From Anaerolineae bacterium (GTDB taxonomy: Bacteria; Chloroflexota; Anaerolineae; JAFGEY01): a stretch of 9,659 nucleotides of DNA. Shown here one piece after another: positions 1 through 6,624 of the stretch (its first letter is position 1; each line of letters begins with the position of its first letter). The translations under genes and the position numbers were made by a program. Location of the stretch: the NCBI GenBank assembly GCA_016931365.1, contig JAFGEY010000135.1:1-9659 (forward strand). Direction: 5' to 3'. Under the pieces are notes generated by a model. It ran no database searches, was not told the origin of the DNA, and saw only the letters and a program-made list of their open reading frames with translations.

Positions 1-335
1 AACGAGCAGAGCCGGTCGCCGCCGCGCGCGCGGGCATAGGCCGTGGCCGCCGGCGATAGCGGTTCGTCGGGCAGCATCTGGGCGCGGCGAAATTCGTCGT
101 TGAGCGGCTGGGCCACCGCCGCCCCCGCCGGGCTGACGTGCTTGAACGATGCTGCACTGGGCAGCCCGGTGGCCCGCTTCAGCTCGCGCACCAACTGCCA
201 CGCGCCCAGCGCGTCGAGCAGGTTGATGTAGCCGGGCACACCGTTGAGCACTTGCAGCGGCGACGGATCGTGATCGACAAGCAGCCGGGCCGGTTTTTGA
301 TGGGGATTGGCCCCGTATTTGAGTTCAATCTGCAT
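1..335 (-). CDS. purH: AICAR transformylase, stand-alone (partial, N-terminal 111 residues)
   Basis: Phosphoribosylaminoimidazolecarboxamide formyltransferase: it moves the formyl group of 10-formyl-THF to AICAR, the penultimate step of purine synthesis. My reverse-strand translation begins [19 protein letters not shown] and has [17 protein letters not shown] (30-46) and [12 protein letters not shown] (63-74). The Lys65-His66 pair matches the conserved catalytic K-H of the PurH/ATIC transformylase domain. The protein begins directly at the transformylase domain, so the N-terminal IMP cyclohydrolase domain of bifunctional PurH is missing; short stand-alone versions (roughly 390 residues) are known in several phyla. 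The ATG at 335 immediately follows the TAG stop of the upstream isomerase (TAGATG), with a G-run about 7 bases upstream as possible ribosome site, so translation is probably coupled. The C-terminus lies beyond the left edge. Family assignment is firm; the symbol applies to the transformylase function only. Confidence 0.9.
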   Translation of the reverse strand, partial: MQIELKYGANPHQKPARLLVDHDPSPLQVLNGVPGYINLLDALGAWQLVRELKRATGLPSAASFKHVSPAGAAVAQPLNDEFRRAQMLPDEPLSPAATAYARARGGDRLCS

Positions 336-1097
336 CTACGCGCCCCCCAGCCGCCAGCGGTCGAGCACATCGCGCACTCGGCCGACCTGGATCGCGACCT
401 CGGTGTACTCGTTTTTGCCGGTGTGGTGTTCGACGCCCCAGTAACCTTCGTATCCGGCGCCGCGCAGCATCGACATACTTTCTGCCAGCCGGTTTTCGGT
501 GATGTCCCAGGCGATATGGGTGTGCATCGCCCACGGCGCAATCGCGCGGTCATCTTCCAACGAACCCTTGAAATGGAGCAGCACGCCAAAGGCCGGATGA
601 TCGACCATCTGGCAGAGTTTGACCATATTTGCCGGAATGACCTCGGTGCCCCAGTGGTTTTCCGGGCCGACCTTGTAGCCGTTGTCGTAAGCGCGTTGGG
701 CGTATTCGCGATAGCGGGTGACGATCAGATCGAACTGCTCGTCGGTCCACACGTCATCGCGCCCACCGGCATCGATGCGTACCGTTTTGGCCCTCAGCAC
801 TTCGCCGGCGTGCAGCGCCGCCAGCGCGTTTTGATAGTGCAGCGCGCGCGTGTCGGCATTGTCTTCCCAGATGTGCGCCCCATCGACGCAGAGGTTGGCC
901 AATTCCAACTCGCGTTCCTCAAGCGCATCCTTGACCTTGAGCAAGTACTCGTCCTCGGTGCTGGGCAGCATCCCATTCCAGATGTCGGCGGAACGGAGAT
1001 GATAGCGGTACTTGCAGCTTTCCAGGTAGCCAAAGACATCGATCTTGGCCTCGGCAAGCAGGCCATAAAATGCATAAGACGCAACGGAAATTTTCAT
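336..1097 (-). CDS. Sugar phosphate isomerase/epimerase-like TIM-barrel protein
   Basis: A 253-residue protein of the xylose isomerase-like TIM-barrel superfamily (IolE / hydroxypyruvate isomerase / AP endonuclease 2 fold). Members are mostly divalent-metal enzymes acting on sugars or inositol derivatives; substrate is not predictable here. Visible barrel features: N-terminal strand MKISVASYAF (1-10), VRIDAGG (106-112), GPENHWG (144-150) with Glu146 and His148, LLHFKG (173-178) with His175, MHTHIAWD (191-198), and a C-terminal GVEHH (221-225) with Glu223. The Glu/His set is consistent with the usual metal site. Length is typical and there is no signal peptide, so it is cytoplasmic. The ATG at 1097 is preceded by GAGAGG about 7 bases upstream. 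It lies 39 bp after the HemE-like gene and abuts the AICAR transformylase gene. A 3-keto-glycoside lyase/isomerase role, known for some relatives, is an alternative to simple sugar isomerisation. Confidence 0.82.
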   Translation of the reverse strand: MKISVASYAFYGLLAEAKIDVFGYLESCKYRYHLRSADIWNGMLPSTEDEYLLKVKDALEERELELANLCVDGAHIWEDNADTRALHYQNALAALHAGEVLRAKTVRIDAGGRDDVWTDEQFDLIVTRYREYAQRAYDNGYKVGPENHWGTEVIPANMVKLCQMVDHPAFGVLLHFKGSLEDDRAIAPWAMHTHIAWDITENRLAESMSMLRGAGYEGYWGVEHHTGKNEYTEVAIQVGRVRDVLDRWRLGGA

Positions 1098-1136
1098 TGA
1101 TTTTCCTCTCTATTCAAAACATGGGGAAAGAAACTC

Positions 1137-2381
1137 TCAACACTCATTCACCGCCTCCAGCATCGCTACGACGTTTTCCGGCGGCACGTCGGCCATGATA
1201 TTATGAATTTGCTGAAACACAAAACCGCCGCCCGGCGCAAACACCTCGACGCGGCGGCGCACGTCAGCGGCGACCTCGGCGGGCGTGCCGCTGGCGAGGA
1301 CATGCTGCGTATCGCAGCCGCCACCCCACAGGCACAGGTCACGGCCAAACTCGCGCTTGAGGCGATGGGCTTCCATGCCGGTACATGTCGTCTGCACCGG
1401 CTGCAAAATATCAAGCCCGGCGTCGATCAAACCCGGCAACAGTGGATAGATGCCGCCGCAGGAGTGCAGCATCACCTTGACCTCGGCCAACGCTTTGGCC
1501 CGCCCCCACATCAACTTGTAGCGCGGCTGAAAATATTCGGCGAACATTTTGGGCGAAATCTGCGGGCCGGTTTGCATGCCCAGGTCGTCGCCAAAAAGAA
1601 TGATGTCGATGTACGACCCGACAGCAGAGAGAAACTTGTCCAAGTTGGCAAGGTGCATCTCGACCAACCGATCTAGCAGGCGATGCGCGCGCCGGGGTTC
1701 GGCGGCGAGCATCATATAAAAATCGGCCATGCCGAACAAAAACTGGCTGTTTTCGAGCAAATTGCCGCCAAAAAGGCCGATGATCACCCGGTCGGTGGAT
1801 TGGCGCAACCGTTTGGCCCCCGCTTCGAGCTGCTTCAGGCCGTCGGGGTCGAAACCAATCGGCGCCGGCGGCGACCCGAGCGCGGCCCACATCACTTTGC
1901 TGAATGCCGCGTCGAGGTCCCAACTATTGGATTGATCGCCTTGCAGCGGGAAACAAGTCTGCTCGAAATAAAGGCCGCCCGCTTTTTGGATCGTGATTAG
2001 CGTTCCGTCCTCGTGATAGACGTGCCAGTCACCGTTCACCTTGACCGGGTGGATAAAGGCCGGGATTTTGCACGGCGTGCCGTCGGGCAGGGTCCAGGGA
2101 TGCCAGTCGGCGGGATCGAGGCTAAAGCCGCGCCCCAGTTCGACCGTGTCGACGCCAAAGCGATCCAGCACCACCGGCTCGATGATCGCCAACTGCTGGA
2201 TGAAATCATAGACGTAAATGTCGCCCCCGGTGATGCCGAGGTGCTGTTTGAGCTTATGGTAGGCAATCGCCATCATCCCCGACGAGCGATGCCCGCCCAG
2301 GTCGATCGGCACGCGGTCGGGTTGGCGGTAGTTGACGGCTTGCAGAACGCGGTCACGGCTAGTTGGCACATTCATCTCCAT
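1137..2381 (-). CDS. Uroporphyrinogen decarboxylase superfamily protein (HemE-like, probable methyltransferase-type)
   Basis: A 414-residue protein of the uroporphyrinogen decarboxylase / MtaA-CmuA superfamily. Family marks are SRDRVLQAVNYRQPDRVP (8-25), MLHSCGGIYPLLPGLIDAG (304-322), ILQPVQ (325-330), LWGGGCDTQHVL (351-362) and IHNIMADVPPENVV (392-405). It lacks the RQAGRY-type N-terminal motif of true HemE, so heme synthesis is unlikely. His306-x-Cys308 and the later Cys356 resemble the H-x-C...C zinc site of corrinoid methyltransferases such as MtaA, although the spacing to Cys356 (48 residues) is shorter than I expect for MtaA. No corrinoid protein is visible nearby. The first ATG (2381) directly follows the TAA stop of the GH32 gene; a second in-frame ATG at 2375 is possible. 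Uncharacterised relatives occur in sugar-catabolism clusters, which fits this operon. The biochemical role is unknown; superfamily membership is secure. Confidence 0.85.
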   Translation of the reverse strand: MEMNVPTSRDRVLQAVNYRQPDRVPIDLGGHRSSGMMAIAYHKLKQHLGITGGDIYVYDFIQQLAIIEPVVLDRFGVDTVELGRGFSLDPADWHPWTLPDGTPCKIPAFIHPVKVNGDWHVYHEDGTLITIQKAGGLYFEQTCFPLQGDQSNSWDLDAAFSKVMWAALGSPPAPIGFDPDGLKQLEAGAKRLRQSTDRVIIGLFGGNLLENSQFLFGMADFYMMLAAEPRRAHRLLDRLVEMHLANLDKFLSAVGSYIDIILFGDDLGMQTGPQISPKMFAEYFQPRYKLMWGRAKALAEVKVMLHSCGGIYPLLPGLIDAGLDILQPVQTTCTGMEAHRLKREFGRDLCLWGGGCDTQHVLASGTPAEVAADVRRRVEVFAPGGGFVFQQIHNIMADVPPENVVAMLEAVNEC

Positions 2382-3842
2382 TTACCAAATCCCCGCCATC
2401 TCCCACACGTCGACCGCGTGGACCGTCACCGCGTTCGACGCCCACAGATCGACGCCCTTGCTCTCGGCCAGCGTGGGATACACACGGCTGCTGATGCAGG
2501 CCCGCTCGTTGGCATACACCTCGATCACCGAGCGATCCAGGAATACGTCCAGTACGAGCGGCTCGCCCGGTGACAGACGCAGTTCGCCGCTGTAGTGACC
2601 TCGCCCAACCTGGTCGTCCAGGCTGGAATGAGCCAAGTTGACGGCCAACTGCTGCGTTTGGGCGTTGTAGGAAATCGTCGTGCGCTCCAGCCCATCGGGC
2701 GAGCAGCGTACCGCCAGCCCGAATTCGCCGCGCAAGGGTGGTGCAAACTCGGCGCGGATTTCCAGCGCGTCGCCTTGCAGCCCGTCCAGCCAATTCGACC
2801 GCTCCGGCGTCACCCGCACCCCTTCCCAGCGTCGCCCCTTGCCGCGCAGCGTCTGCACCTCCGGCGCGGGCGACATATTCAGCGTGCCGTCGGGGCGCAG
2901 GGTCAGCACGCGCGGCAGGGACATCACCCCGGCCCAACCAGCCGCGCGCTGCTCGCCGGGGCTGCGGTTTTCGACCAGCCAGCCGAACATCAGTTTTCTC
3001 CCCTGCGAATGCTGCGCATTCGAATCATCTAAAAAGGTCTGCGGCGCGTAAAACTGCTCCCGGCCATAGTCGAGCAGGCGCAGCACGTCCGGTTTGAACG
3101 TAAAATTCTCGTATCCGCCGCTCCAATATACTGTATAGCGCGCGCCGTCTTGCATGCCCATCGCCGAGACGAGCAGCACGTGGCGATCTTGCAGGCGAAA
3201 GAAGCCGGGGCACTCCCACATCGTGCCGGTGGGCAGCGGATCGACCTGTTCCCGGTCGCCGGTCAAAATGGGCCGGACGTACTCCCAGTGGATCAGGTCG
3301 CGCGAGCGATAGAGCAAGATCACCCCGCCCACGCCCTGCACGCCGGAGCCGAGGGCCATCTGCCACCCGTCGCCCTCGCGCCATACGCACGGATCGCGGA
3401 AATCGCCGGGGAGCAGGTCCAATCCTTCGGGCTGGACGAGCACCGGGTTGCCCTCGTAAGCGTGCCAGCCGACCAGATCGGGATCGTTGGGGTCATCGGG
3501 GAAGGCCAGGCACTGTACCTGCGGGCGAACGCCGGTGTACACCAACACCGGCACACCGCCGTCGATCACCGCGCAGCCGGAGAAACAGCCATCCCGGTCG
3601 GCCCCGCCCGGCGTCGGCGTGAGAGCAAGCGGCAGGTGCCGCCAATGCACCAGGTCGTCGCTGACCGCGTGGCCCCAGTGCATGGTGCTCCAGTACGCGC
3701 CGTAAGGATAGTGCTGGTAGAACATGTGGTAGCGGCCCCGGTGCTGCATCAGCCCGTTGGGGTCGTTCATCCAATTGGCCGGCGGCAGAAAATGGTAGAT
3801 CGGACGGTGGGGATCGTGGGAAAAGTCGGGTAAATGAGCCAT
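2382..3842 (-). CDS. Glycoside hydrolase family 32 beta-fructosidase (sucrose/fructan hydrolase)
   Basis: A 486-residue GH32 enzyme hydrolysing terminal beta-fructosides such as sucrose, sucrose-6-phosphate, inulin or levan oligomers. The three hallmark motifs of the five-bladed propeller are present: NWMNDPNG (23-30, nucleophile Asp27), FRDP (148-151, transition-state stabiliser Asp150) and WECP (209-212, acid/base Glu210). The C-terminal beta-sandwich is complete, with LDRSVIEVYANE at 435-446. There is no signal peptide, so the enzyme is cytoplasmic and acts on imported sugar. The reading frame is open to 3917, but I choose the ATG at 3842. Family members start just before the HDPHRPIYHFLPP segment, GAGG lies 4 bases upstream, and the added 25 residues would be encoded by a tandem duplication and part of a hairpin. 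It is separated from the upstream reductase gene by that repeat-rich 102-bp gap and abuts the next gene. Exact substrate is undetermined. Confidence 0.92.
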   Translation of the reverse strand: MAHLPDFSHDPHRPIYHFLPPANWMNDPNGLMQHRGRYHMFYQHYPYGAYWSTMHWGHAVSDDLVHWRHLPLALTPTPGGADRDGCFSGCAVIDGGVPVLVYTGVRPQVQCLAFPDDPNDPDLVGWHAYEGNPVLVQPEGLDLLPGDFRDPCVWREGDGWQMALGSGVQGVGGVILLYRSRDLIHWEYVRPILTGDREQVDPLPTGTMWECPGFFRLQDRHVLLVSAMGMQDGARYTVYWSGGYENFTFKPDVLRLLDYGREQFYAPQTFLDDSNAQHSQGRKLMFGWLVENRSPGEQRAAGWAGVMSLPRVLTLRPDGTLNMSPAPEVQTLRGKGRRWEGVRVTPERSNWLDGLQGDALEIRAEFAPPLRGEFGLAVRCSPDGLERTTISYNAQTQQLAVNLAHSSLDDQVGRGHYSGELRLSPGEPLVLDVFLDRSVIEVYANERACISSRVYPTLAESKGVDLWASNAVTVHAVDVWEMAGIW

Positions 3843-3844
3843 CA

Positions 3845-3874
3845 GACCTCGTTTCAAAAGACCTCGTTTCAAAA
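3845..3874 (-). repeat. Perfect 15-bp tandem duplication carrying the GH32 ribosome-binding site
   Basis: On the plus strand GACCTCGTTTCAAAA occurs at 3845-3859 and again, unchanged, at 3860-3874. Read on the minus strand, each copy contains CGAGGTC, so each offers a GAGG ribosome-binding sequence. Only the copy nearest the ATG at 3842 is correctly spaced. Because 15 bp is five codons, the duplication does not change the reading frame if translation starts further upstream. It appears to be a recent duplication, since the two copies are identical. Confidence 0.85.
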
Positions 3875-3888
3875 TCGAGCCAGTCATA

Positions 3889-3940
3889 CTGCGTATTGCG
3901 TATTCCGTAACAGCCACCTTACAGAGTACGCAATACGCAG
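3889..3940. repeat. 22-bp inverted repeat (hairpin) built from heptamers, between reductase and GH32 genes
   Basis: The left arm is 3889-3910 and the right arm 3919-3940, with an 8-base loop at 3911-3918. Twenty of 22 positions pair, and the outer 14 (CTGCGTATTGCGTA against TACGCAATACGCAG) are perfect. One of the two mismatches can form a wobble in RNA from either strand. Each arm is made of 7-base units: GCGTATT twice then a CCGTAAC variant on the left, and TACGCAA/TACGCAG on the right. In the minus-strand transcript it begins 4 bases after the reductase stop codon. No T-run follows, so it is not a typical Rho-independent terminator. A dispersed palindromic element or an mRNA processing/stability structure fits better. 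Confidence 0.85.
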
Positions 3941-3944
3941 CACA

Positions 3945-4967
3945 TCACACACCAACCACACGCTCGTAAAACGCCACATTCTCTTTGAGCATCTCGCGGA
4001 TCGGCAGGTGATACGGGCAGCGTGACTCGCACTCGCCGCATTCCAGGCACGTTTTGGCTTGCTCGATGGCCTGACCGATCCAACTGCTGGCAAAGCGATC
4101 GGCGGGGAAACGCTTCCAAAAGCTGCGCGTGTTCATGACCGTTGAGATGGAAATCTTTTGCGGGCAAGGCTGGCAGTATTCGCAGCGATGGCAAAAGCGC
4201 GCGCCCAATTCGGCGCGGATGCGTTCCATCTCGACCCGCTCCCGAGCCGTCAGCGCCAGATCGCCCTCGACCAAAGCCACAATCTCTTCGATCTCGCTCG
4301 CCTTTTCGATGCCCGGATCGGGCAGCACGTCAAACTGGAGCAGGTACTTGATCGCCAGCCGGGCGTTGTCCAGCAGGCCGCCGCCCAGCGGCTTCATCGC
4401 GATAAAGCCCACATCGTGCGCCTGCGCCAGCGGAAGCAGCCGCTCGGTCGCTTCGCAGGCGACAAAATTGAACGGGAACTGGATCGTCTCAAAATGGCCC
4501 GAAGGCGCCATCTCGAGCGCCAGGTCGAGCGAGTGGCTGGTCACGCCGATGTGGCGAACCTGGCCCGCGGCCAGCGCCTCCCACGCCGCCTCCAGCGCTC
4601 CGCCGGGCGACATCACCCGCTCATAATCCTCCGGCGTGCTGACGCCGTGAAACTGCCACAGGTCGATGTAATCGCTGCCCAGGCTATCCAGGCTCTGCGC
4701 CAGGTGTCTGAGCGCGGTCTCCCGGTCGCGCGCGCCGGTCTTGGTGGCGATGATCAATTCCTCGCGCTTCCGACCAGCGATGGCCTTGCCGATATACCCC
4801 TCACTGACGGTATAACCGTTCGCCGTGTCGATGAAATTGACGCCCAAATCCAGGCAGCGGCGCACCACCGCCACCGCATCGGCCTCGCCCAAGCGCTGGA
4901 TGGGAATGCCGCCGAACCCCACGCGAGAAACCATCAACCCGGTCTTGCCCAGTCGCACTTTTTTCAT
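3945..4967 (-). CDS. Aldo/keto reductase with C-terminal ferredoxin-like domain
   Basis: A 340-residue fusion of an aldo/keto reductase barrel with an iron-sulfur tail. The barrel starts MKKVRLGKTGLMVSRVGFGG and carries the usual tetrad: Asp47 and Tyr52 (NFIDTANGY), Lys76 (ATKTG) and His107 (QFHG), with GVTSHS (141-146) and MKPLGGG (191-197) further on. The tail has two four-cysteine motifs: Cys259-262-265-268 followed by Pro, and Cys307-310-313-317 followed by Pro, predicted to hold [4Fe-4S] clusters. Such AKR-ferredoxin fusions are common in anaerobes and may exchange electrons with ferredoxin-like partners as well as NAD(P)H, but substrates are mostly unknown. The ATG at 4967 overlaps the upstream stop by one base (TGATG) and has a strong GAGGAGG site 5 bases upstream. 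In this operon it probably reduces a sugar-derived carbonyl or oxidises a polyol, which is inference. Confidence 0.9.
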   Translation of the reverse strand: MKKVRLGKTGLMVSRVGFGGIPIQRLGEADAVAVVRRCLDLGVNFIDTANGYTVSEGYIGKAIAGRKREELIIATKTGARDRETALRHLAQSLDSLGSDYIDLWQFHGVSTPEDYERVMSPGGALEAAWEALAAGQVRHIGVTSHSLDLALEMAPSGHFETIQFPFNFVACEATERLLPLAQAHDVGFIAMKPLGGGLLDNARLAIKYLLQFDVLPDPGIEKASEIEEIVALVEGDLALTARERVEMERIRAELGARFCHRCEYCQPCPQKISISTVMNTRSFWKRFPADRFASSWIGQAIEQAKTCLECGECESRCPYHLPIREMLKENVAFYERVVGV

Positions 4968-5452
4968 CAGGCCTCCTCAATATCAGATTGCCGACCTCCG
5001 ACGGCTGACTGCTGATCGCCGGAATTTTGCCCCTCAAACATCGTCTTAACCTCCGGCTTGAGCAGCAGAATGAGCGTAAACACGCCCAAAACCGTGCCGA
5101 AAGGCATAAACATGCAGGCGACTCCGGCCATCACCAGGCAAAAGATATACCACCGTTTCCTGAGCAGCCCGAACCCGGCCAAAATCAGGCTGATCGCAAA
5201 CGCCCAGCCGAAGGCCATGACCGCACCGGCAATCACCGTAAACATGACCCCTACCATCCCGGCCGGGAAAAAGGGCATGTCGCCCTCGACCGCGCCGGGC
5301 ACCAGGCTCAGGACGATCATAAAAATGCCCATCGCGAAATGCATGATCGGAAAACAGGCAAACAGCCCGGCAATGCCGCCGATCACAAAGTGAAAAATGG
5401 CCAGAATTTTGAGGTACTGCTCGTCTTGTCCACTCCCGCCAACTTGAGACAT
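4967..5452 (-). CDS. Small four-helix integral membrane protein of unknown function
   Basis: A 161-residue hydrophobic protein. Predicted membrane segments are roughly 15-34, 36-52, 66-95 (long, possibly two passes) and 102-131, giving about four helices. The segment LKILAIFHFVIGGIAGLF and the later FCLVMAGVACMFMPFGTVLG resemble a widespread uncharacterised family of small bacterial membrane proteins, recognised from memory only. The soluble N-terminus is about 13 residues. The last residues, from about 142 on (GQNSGDQQSAVGGRQSDIEE), are polar and low in complexity and are encoded by degenerate heptamer repeats, so this tail may be a repeat-derived extension. The ATG at 5452 follows a strong AAGGAGGAG ribosome site. 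The gene lies 15 bp after the dehydrogenase and overlaps the reductase start by one base. It has no transporter signature, and I assign no function. Confidence 0.75.
   Translation of the reverse strand: MSQVGGSGQDEQYLKILAIFHFVIGGIAGLFACFPIMHFAMGIFMIVLSLVPGAVEGDMPFFPAGMVGVMFTVIAGAVMAFGWAFAISLILAGFGLLRKRWYIFCLVMAGVACMFMPFGTVLGVFTLILLLKPEVKTMFEGQNSGDQQSAVGGRQSDIEEA
4982..5016. repeat. Degenerate heptamer tandem repeat inside the 3' end of the membrane protein gene
   Basis: On the plus strand five consecutive 7-base units fit NNCNGAY: ATCAGAT, TGCCGAC, CTCCGAC, GGCTGAC and TGCTGAT. They encode the polar QQSAVGGRQSD tail of the minus-strand membrane protein. The array resembles short heptamer repeats that usually lie between genes; here it sits in the last codons. 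The periodicity is visible directly, while the dispersed-repeat interpretation is inference. Confidence 0.55.
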
Positions 5453-5467
5453 CGTGCTCCTCCTTTT

Positions 5468-6556
5468 TTATGGTTTGACCATCACCTTTAGCCCTTCGCC
5501 GCTGGCCGCCGTTTGGAAGGCCTCGGCGATCCGGGCCAATTCAAAGCGATGCGTGATCAATTGATCGGCATCGATGACCTTGCGTCGCAGCGCGTCCAGG
5601 GCCAGCGCGTGAAAGGTAGGGTGATACGAGAACGCGCCGACCACTGCGATCTCGCCATAGTGGATGCGGTTGGCATCGAACGAGGCCATCGGGTTGGCCT
5701 TGGGCAGCCCGCCGAACAGGATCACCCGCCCGGCCTTGCGCACGATTTCGACCGCCTGGGTCTGCGTGGCCGCTACCGGGTTGGCGCAGATGACAATGTC
5801 GGCCCCACGCCCGCCGGTCATACCGCGCACCACGGCGCCCAAATCCTCCTTGAACGGATCAACTACCGCATCCGGCCCAAACTGCCGCGCCACCGCACGG
5901 CGCGACGCGCTCGGCTCCGAGATGATCACCGCCGCCCCGCGCGCCCTGGCGACGACGGCGTGCAGGCAGCCGATCGGCCCGGCGCCCATCACCACCACCG
6001 TGTCGGCCAGGCTGGTGCCGGCCTTGTCGTGCGCGGCCAGCACCGAGCTACACGGCTCGGCCAGCGCAGCCTCCTCAAACGACAGTCCGTCCGGCATCGG
6101 GTGGACGATGCCGTTTACCAACACCTCGCCGGTCAGGGCAATTTTCTCGGCAAACCCGCCCGGAAATTCGGGCGAAATGCCCAGATAACGCAAGTCGTCG
6201 CACAGGTTGTACTGGCCGTGCTCGCAGTAATAACAGCGCCCGCAGTGGATGTCGGGCGCAACGGCCAGGCGATCCCCAGGCTCGAAGCGATCACATTTTG
6301 GCCCGGCAGCCAGCACCACGCCGCCGATCTCATGCCCTTCCACCACGCCGCCCGCATGCGCCGCGACGGTTGCCCGAGTAGCGCCCTCAAACAGACTGCC
6401 CGTCCCCGCTGGCGGCCCTTCTTTCCACCGCCGCAGGTCAGAGCCGCACACGCCGCACGCTTCCACCTTGAGCAGCAGCCCGTCGTCGGGCACTGCCGGA
6501 TCGAGCACATCGCGCACGTCAAACTGCTGCGCACCGATCAAAAATGCTGCTTTCAT
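5468..6556 (-). CDS. Zinc-dependent medium-chain alcohol/polyol dehydrogenase
   Basis: A 362-residue MDR-superfamily dehydrogenase of the sorbitol/threonine dehydrogenase type, predicted to oxidise a secondary alcohol of a polyol or sugar with NAD(P). Catalytic zinc ligands are Cys37 (GVCGSD), His75-Glu76 (GHE) and probably Glu167 (AEPCS). The structural zinc lobe is Cys105-108-111-119. The Rossmann dinucleotide site is [10 protein letters not shown] (187-196), with Glu214 (SEP) at the end of the second strand, which favours NAD over NADP. Residues 46-70, between the catalytic Cys and GHE, form a longer loop than in compact members. Two starts are possible: TTG at 6559 (5 bases from GAGGAG) or ATG at 6556 (8 bases away); I take the ATG. 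The gene follows the cupin gene by 68 bp and precedes the membrane protein by 15 bp. Substrate is unknown. Confidence 0.9.
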   Translation of the reverse strand: MKAAFLIGAQQFDVRDVLDPAVPDDGLLLKVEACGVCGSDLRRWKEGPPAGTGSLFEGATRATVAAHAGGVVEGHEIGGVVLAAGPKCDRFEPGDRLAVAPDIHCGRCYYCEHGQYNLCDDLRYLGISPEFPGGFAEKIALTGEVLVNGIVHPMPDGLSFEEAALAEPCSSVLAAHDKAGTSLADTVVVMGAGPIGCLHAVVARARGAAVIISEPSASRRAVARQFGPDAVVDPFKEDLGAVVRGMTGGRGADIVICANPVAATQTQAVEIVRKAGRVILFGGLPKANPMASFDANRIHYGEIAVVGAFSYHPTFHALALDALRRKVIDADQLITHRFELARIAEAFQTAASGEGLKVMVKP

Positions 6557-6575
6557 CAATTGATCTCCTCGTGGT

Positions 6576-6620
6576 TCATTTCTTCGAATACCATTTCTGG
6601 CGACTCATCTGTTTCTCCAT
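6576..6620 (-). CDS. Possible 14-codon leader ORF between cupin and dehydrogenase genes
   Basis: In the 68-bp gap after the cupin stop there is an ATG-initiated reading frame of 14 codons, [14 protein letters not shown], ending in TGA 19 bases before the dehydrogenase ATG. It begins four bases after the cupin stop, so terminating ribosomes could reinitiate. Only a weak AAGGAT lies before it. It is basic and has no recognisable family. An ORF of this size can easily arise by chance, so this is a candidate only. Confidence 0.15.
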   Translation of the reverse strand: MEKQMSRQKWYSKK

Positions 6621-6624
6621 ATCC

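Noticed and set aside
138..1100. Plus-strand open frame of 320 codons opposite the TIM-barrel isomerase
   Set aside because: It is antisense to genes with clear family motifs, its product is rich in H, R, Q and V with no recognisable domain, and long antisense frames are expected in GC-rich coding DNA.
1137..2381. Heme biosynthesis gene hemE
   Set aside because: The characteristic RQAGRY-type N-terminal motif is missing and the neighbours are sugar enzymes, so only superfamily membership is supported.
3843..3917. N-terminal extension of GH32 by 25 residues
   Set aside because: The extra codons come from the 15-bp duplication and part of the hairpin, are not family-like, and the ATG at 3842 has a ribosome site and the expected N-terminus.
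3889..3940. Rho-independent terminator after the aldo/keto reductase gene
   Set aside because: The stem is AT-containing rather than GC-rich, and no T-run follows on either strand within the expected distance.
3844..3940. CRISPR array
   Set aside because: The two 15-bp copies are directly adjacent with no spacers, and the hairpin is a single inverted repeat. There are no cas genes.
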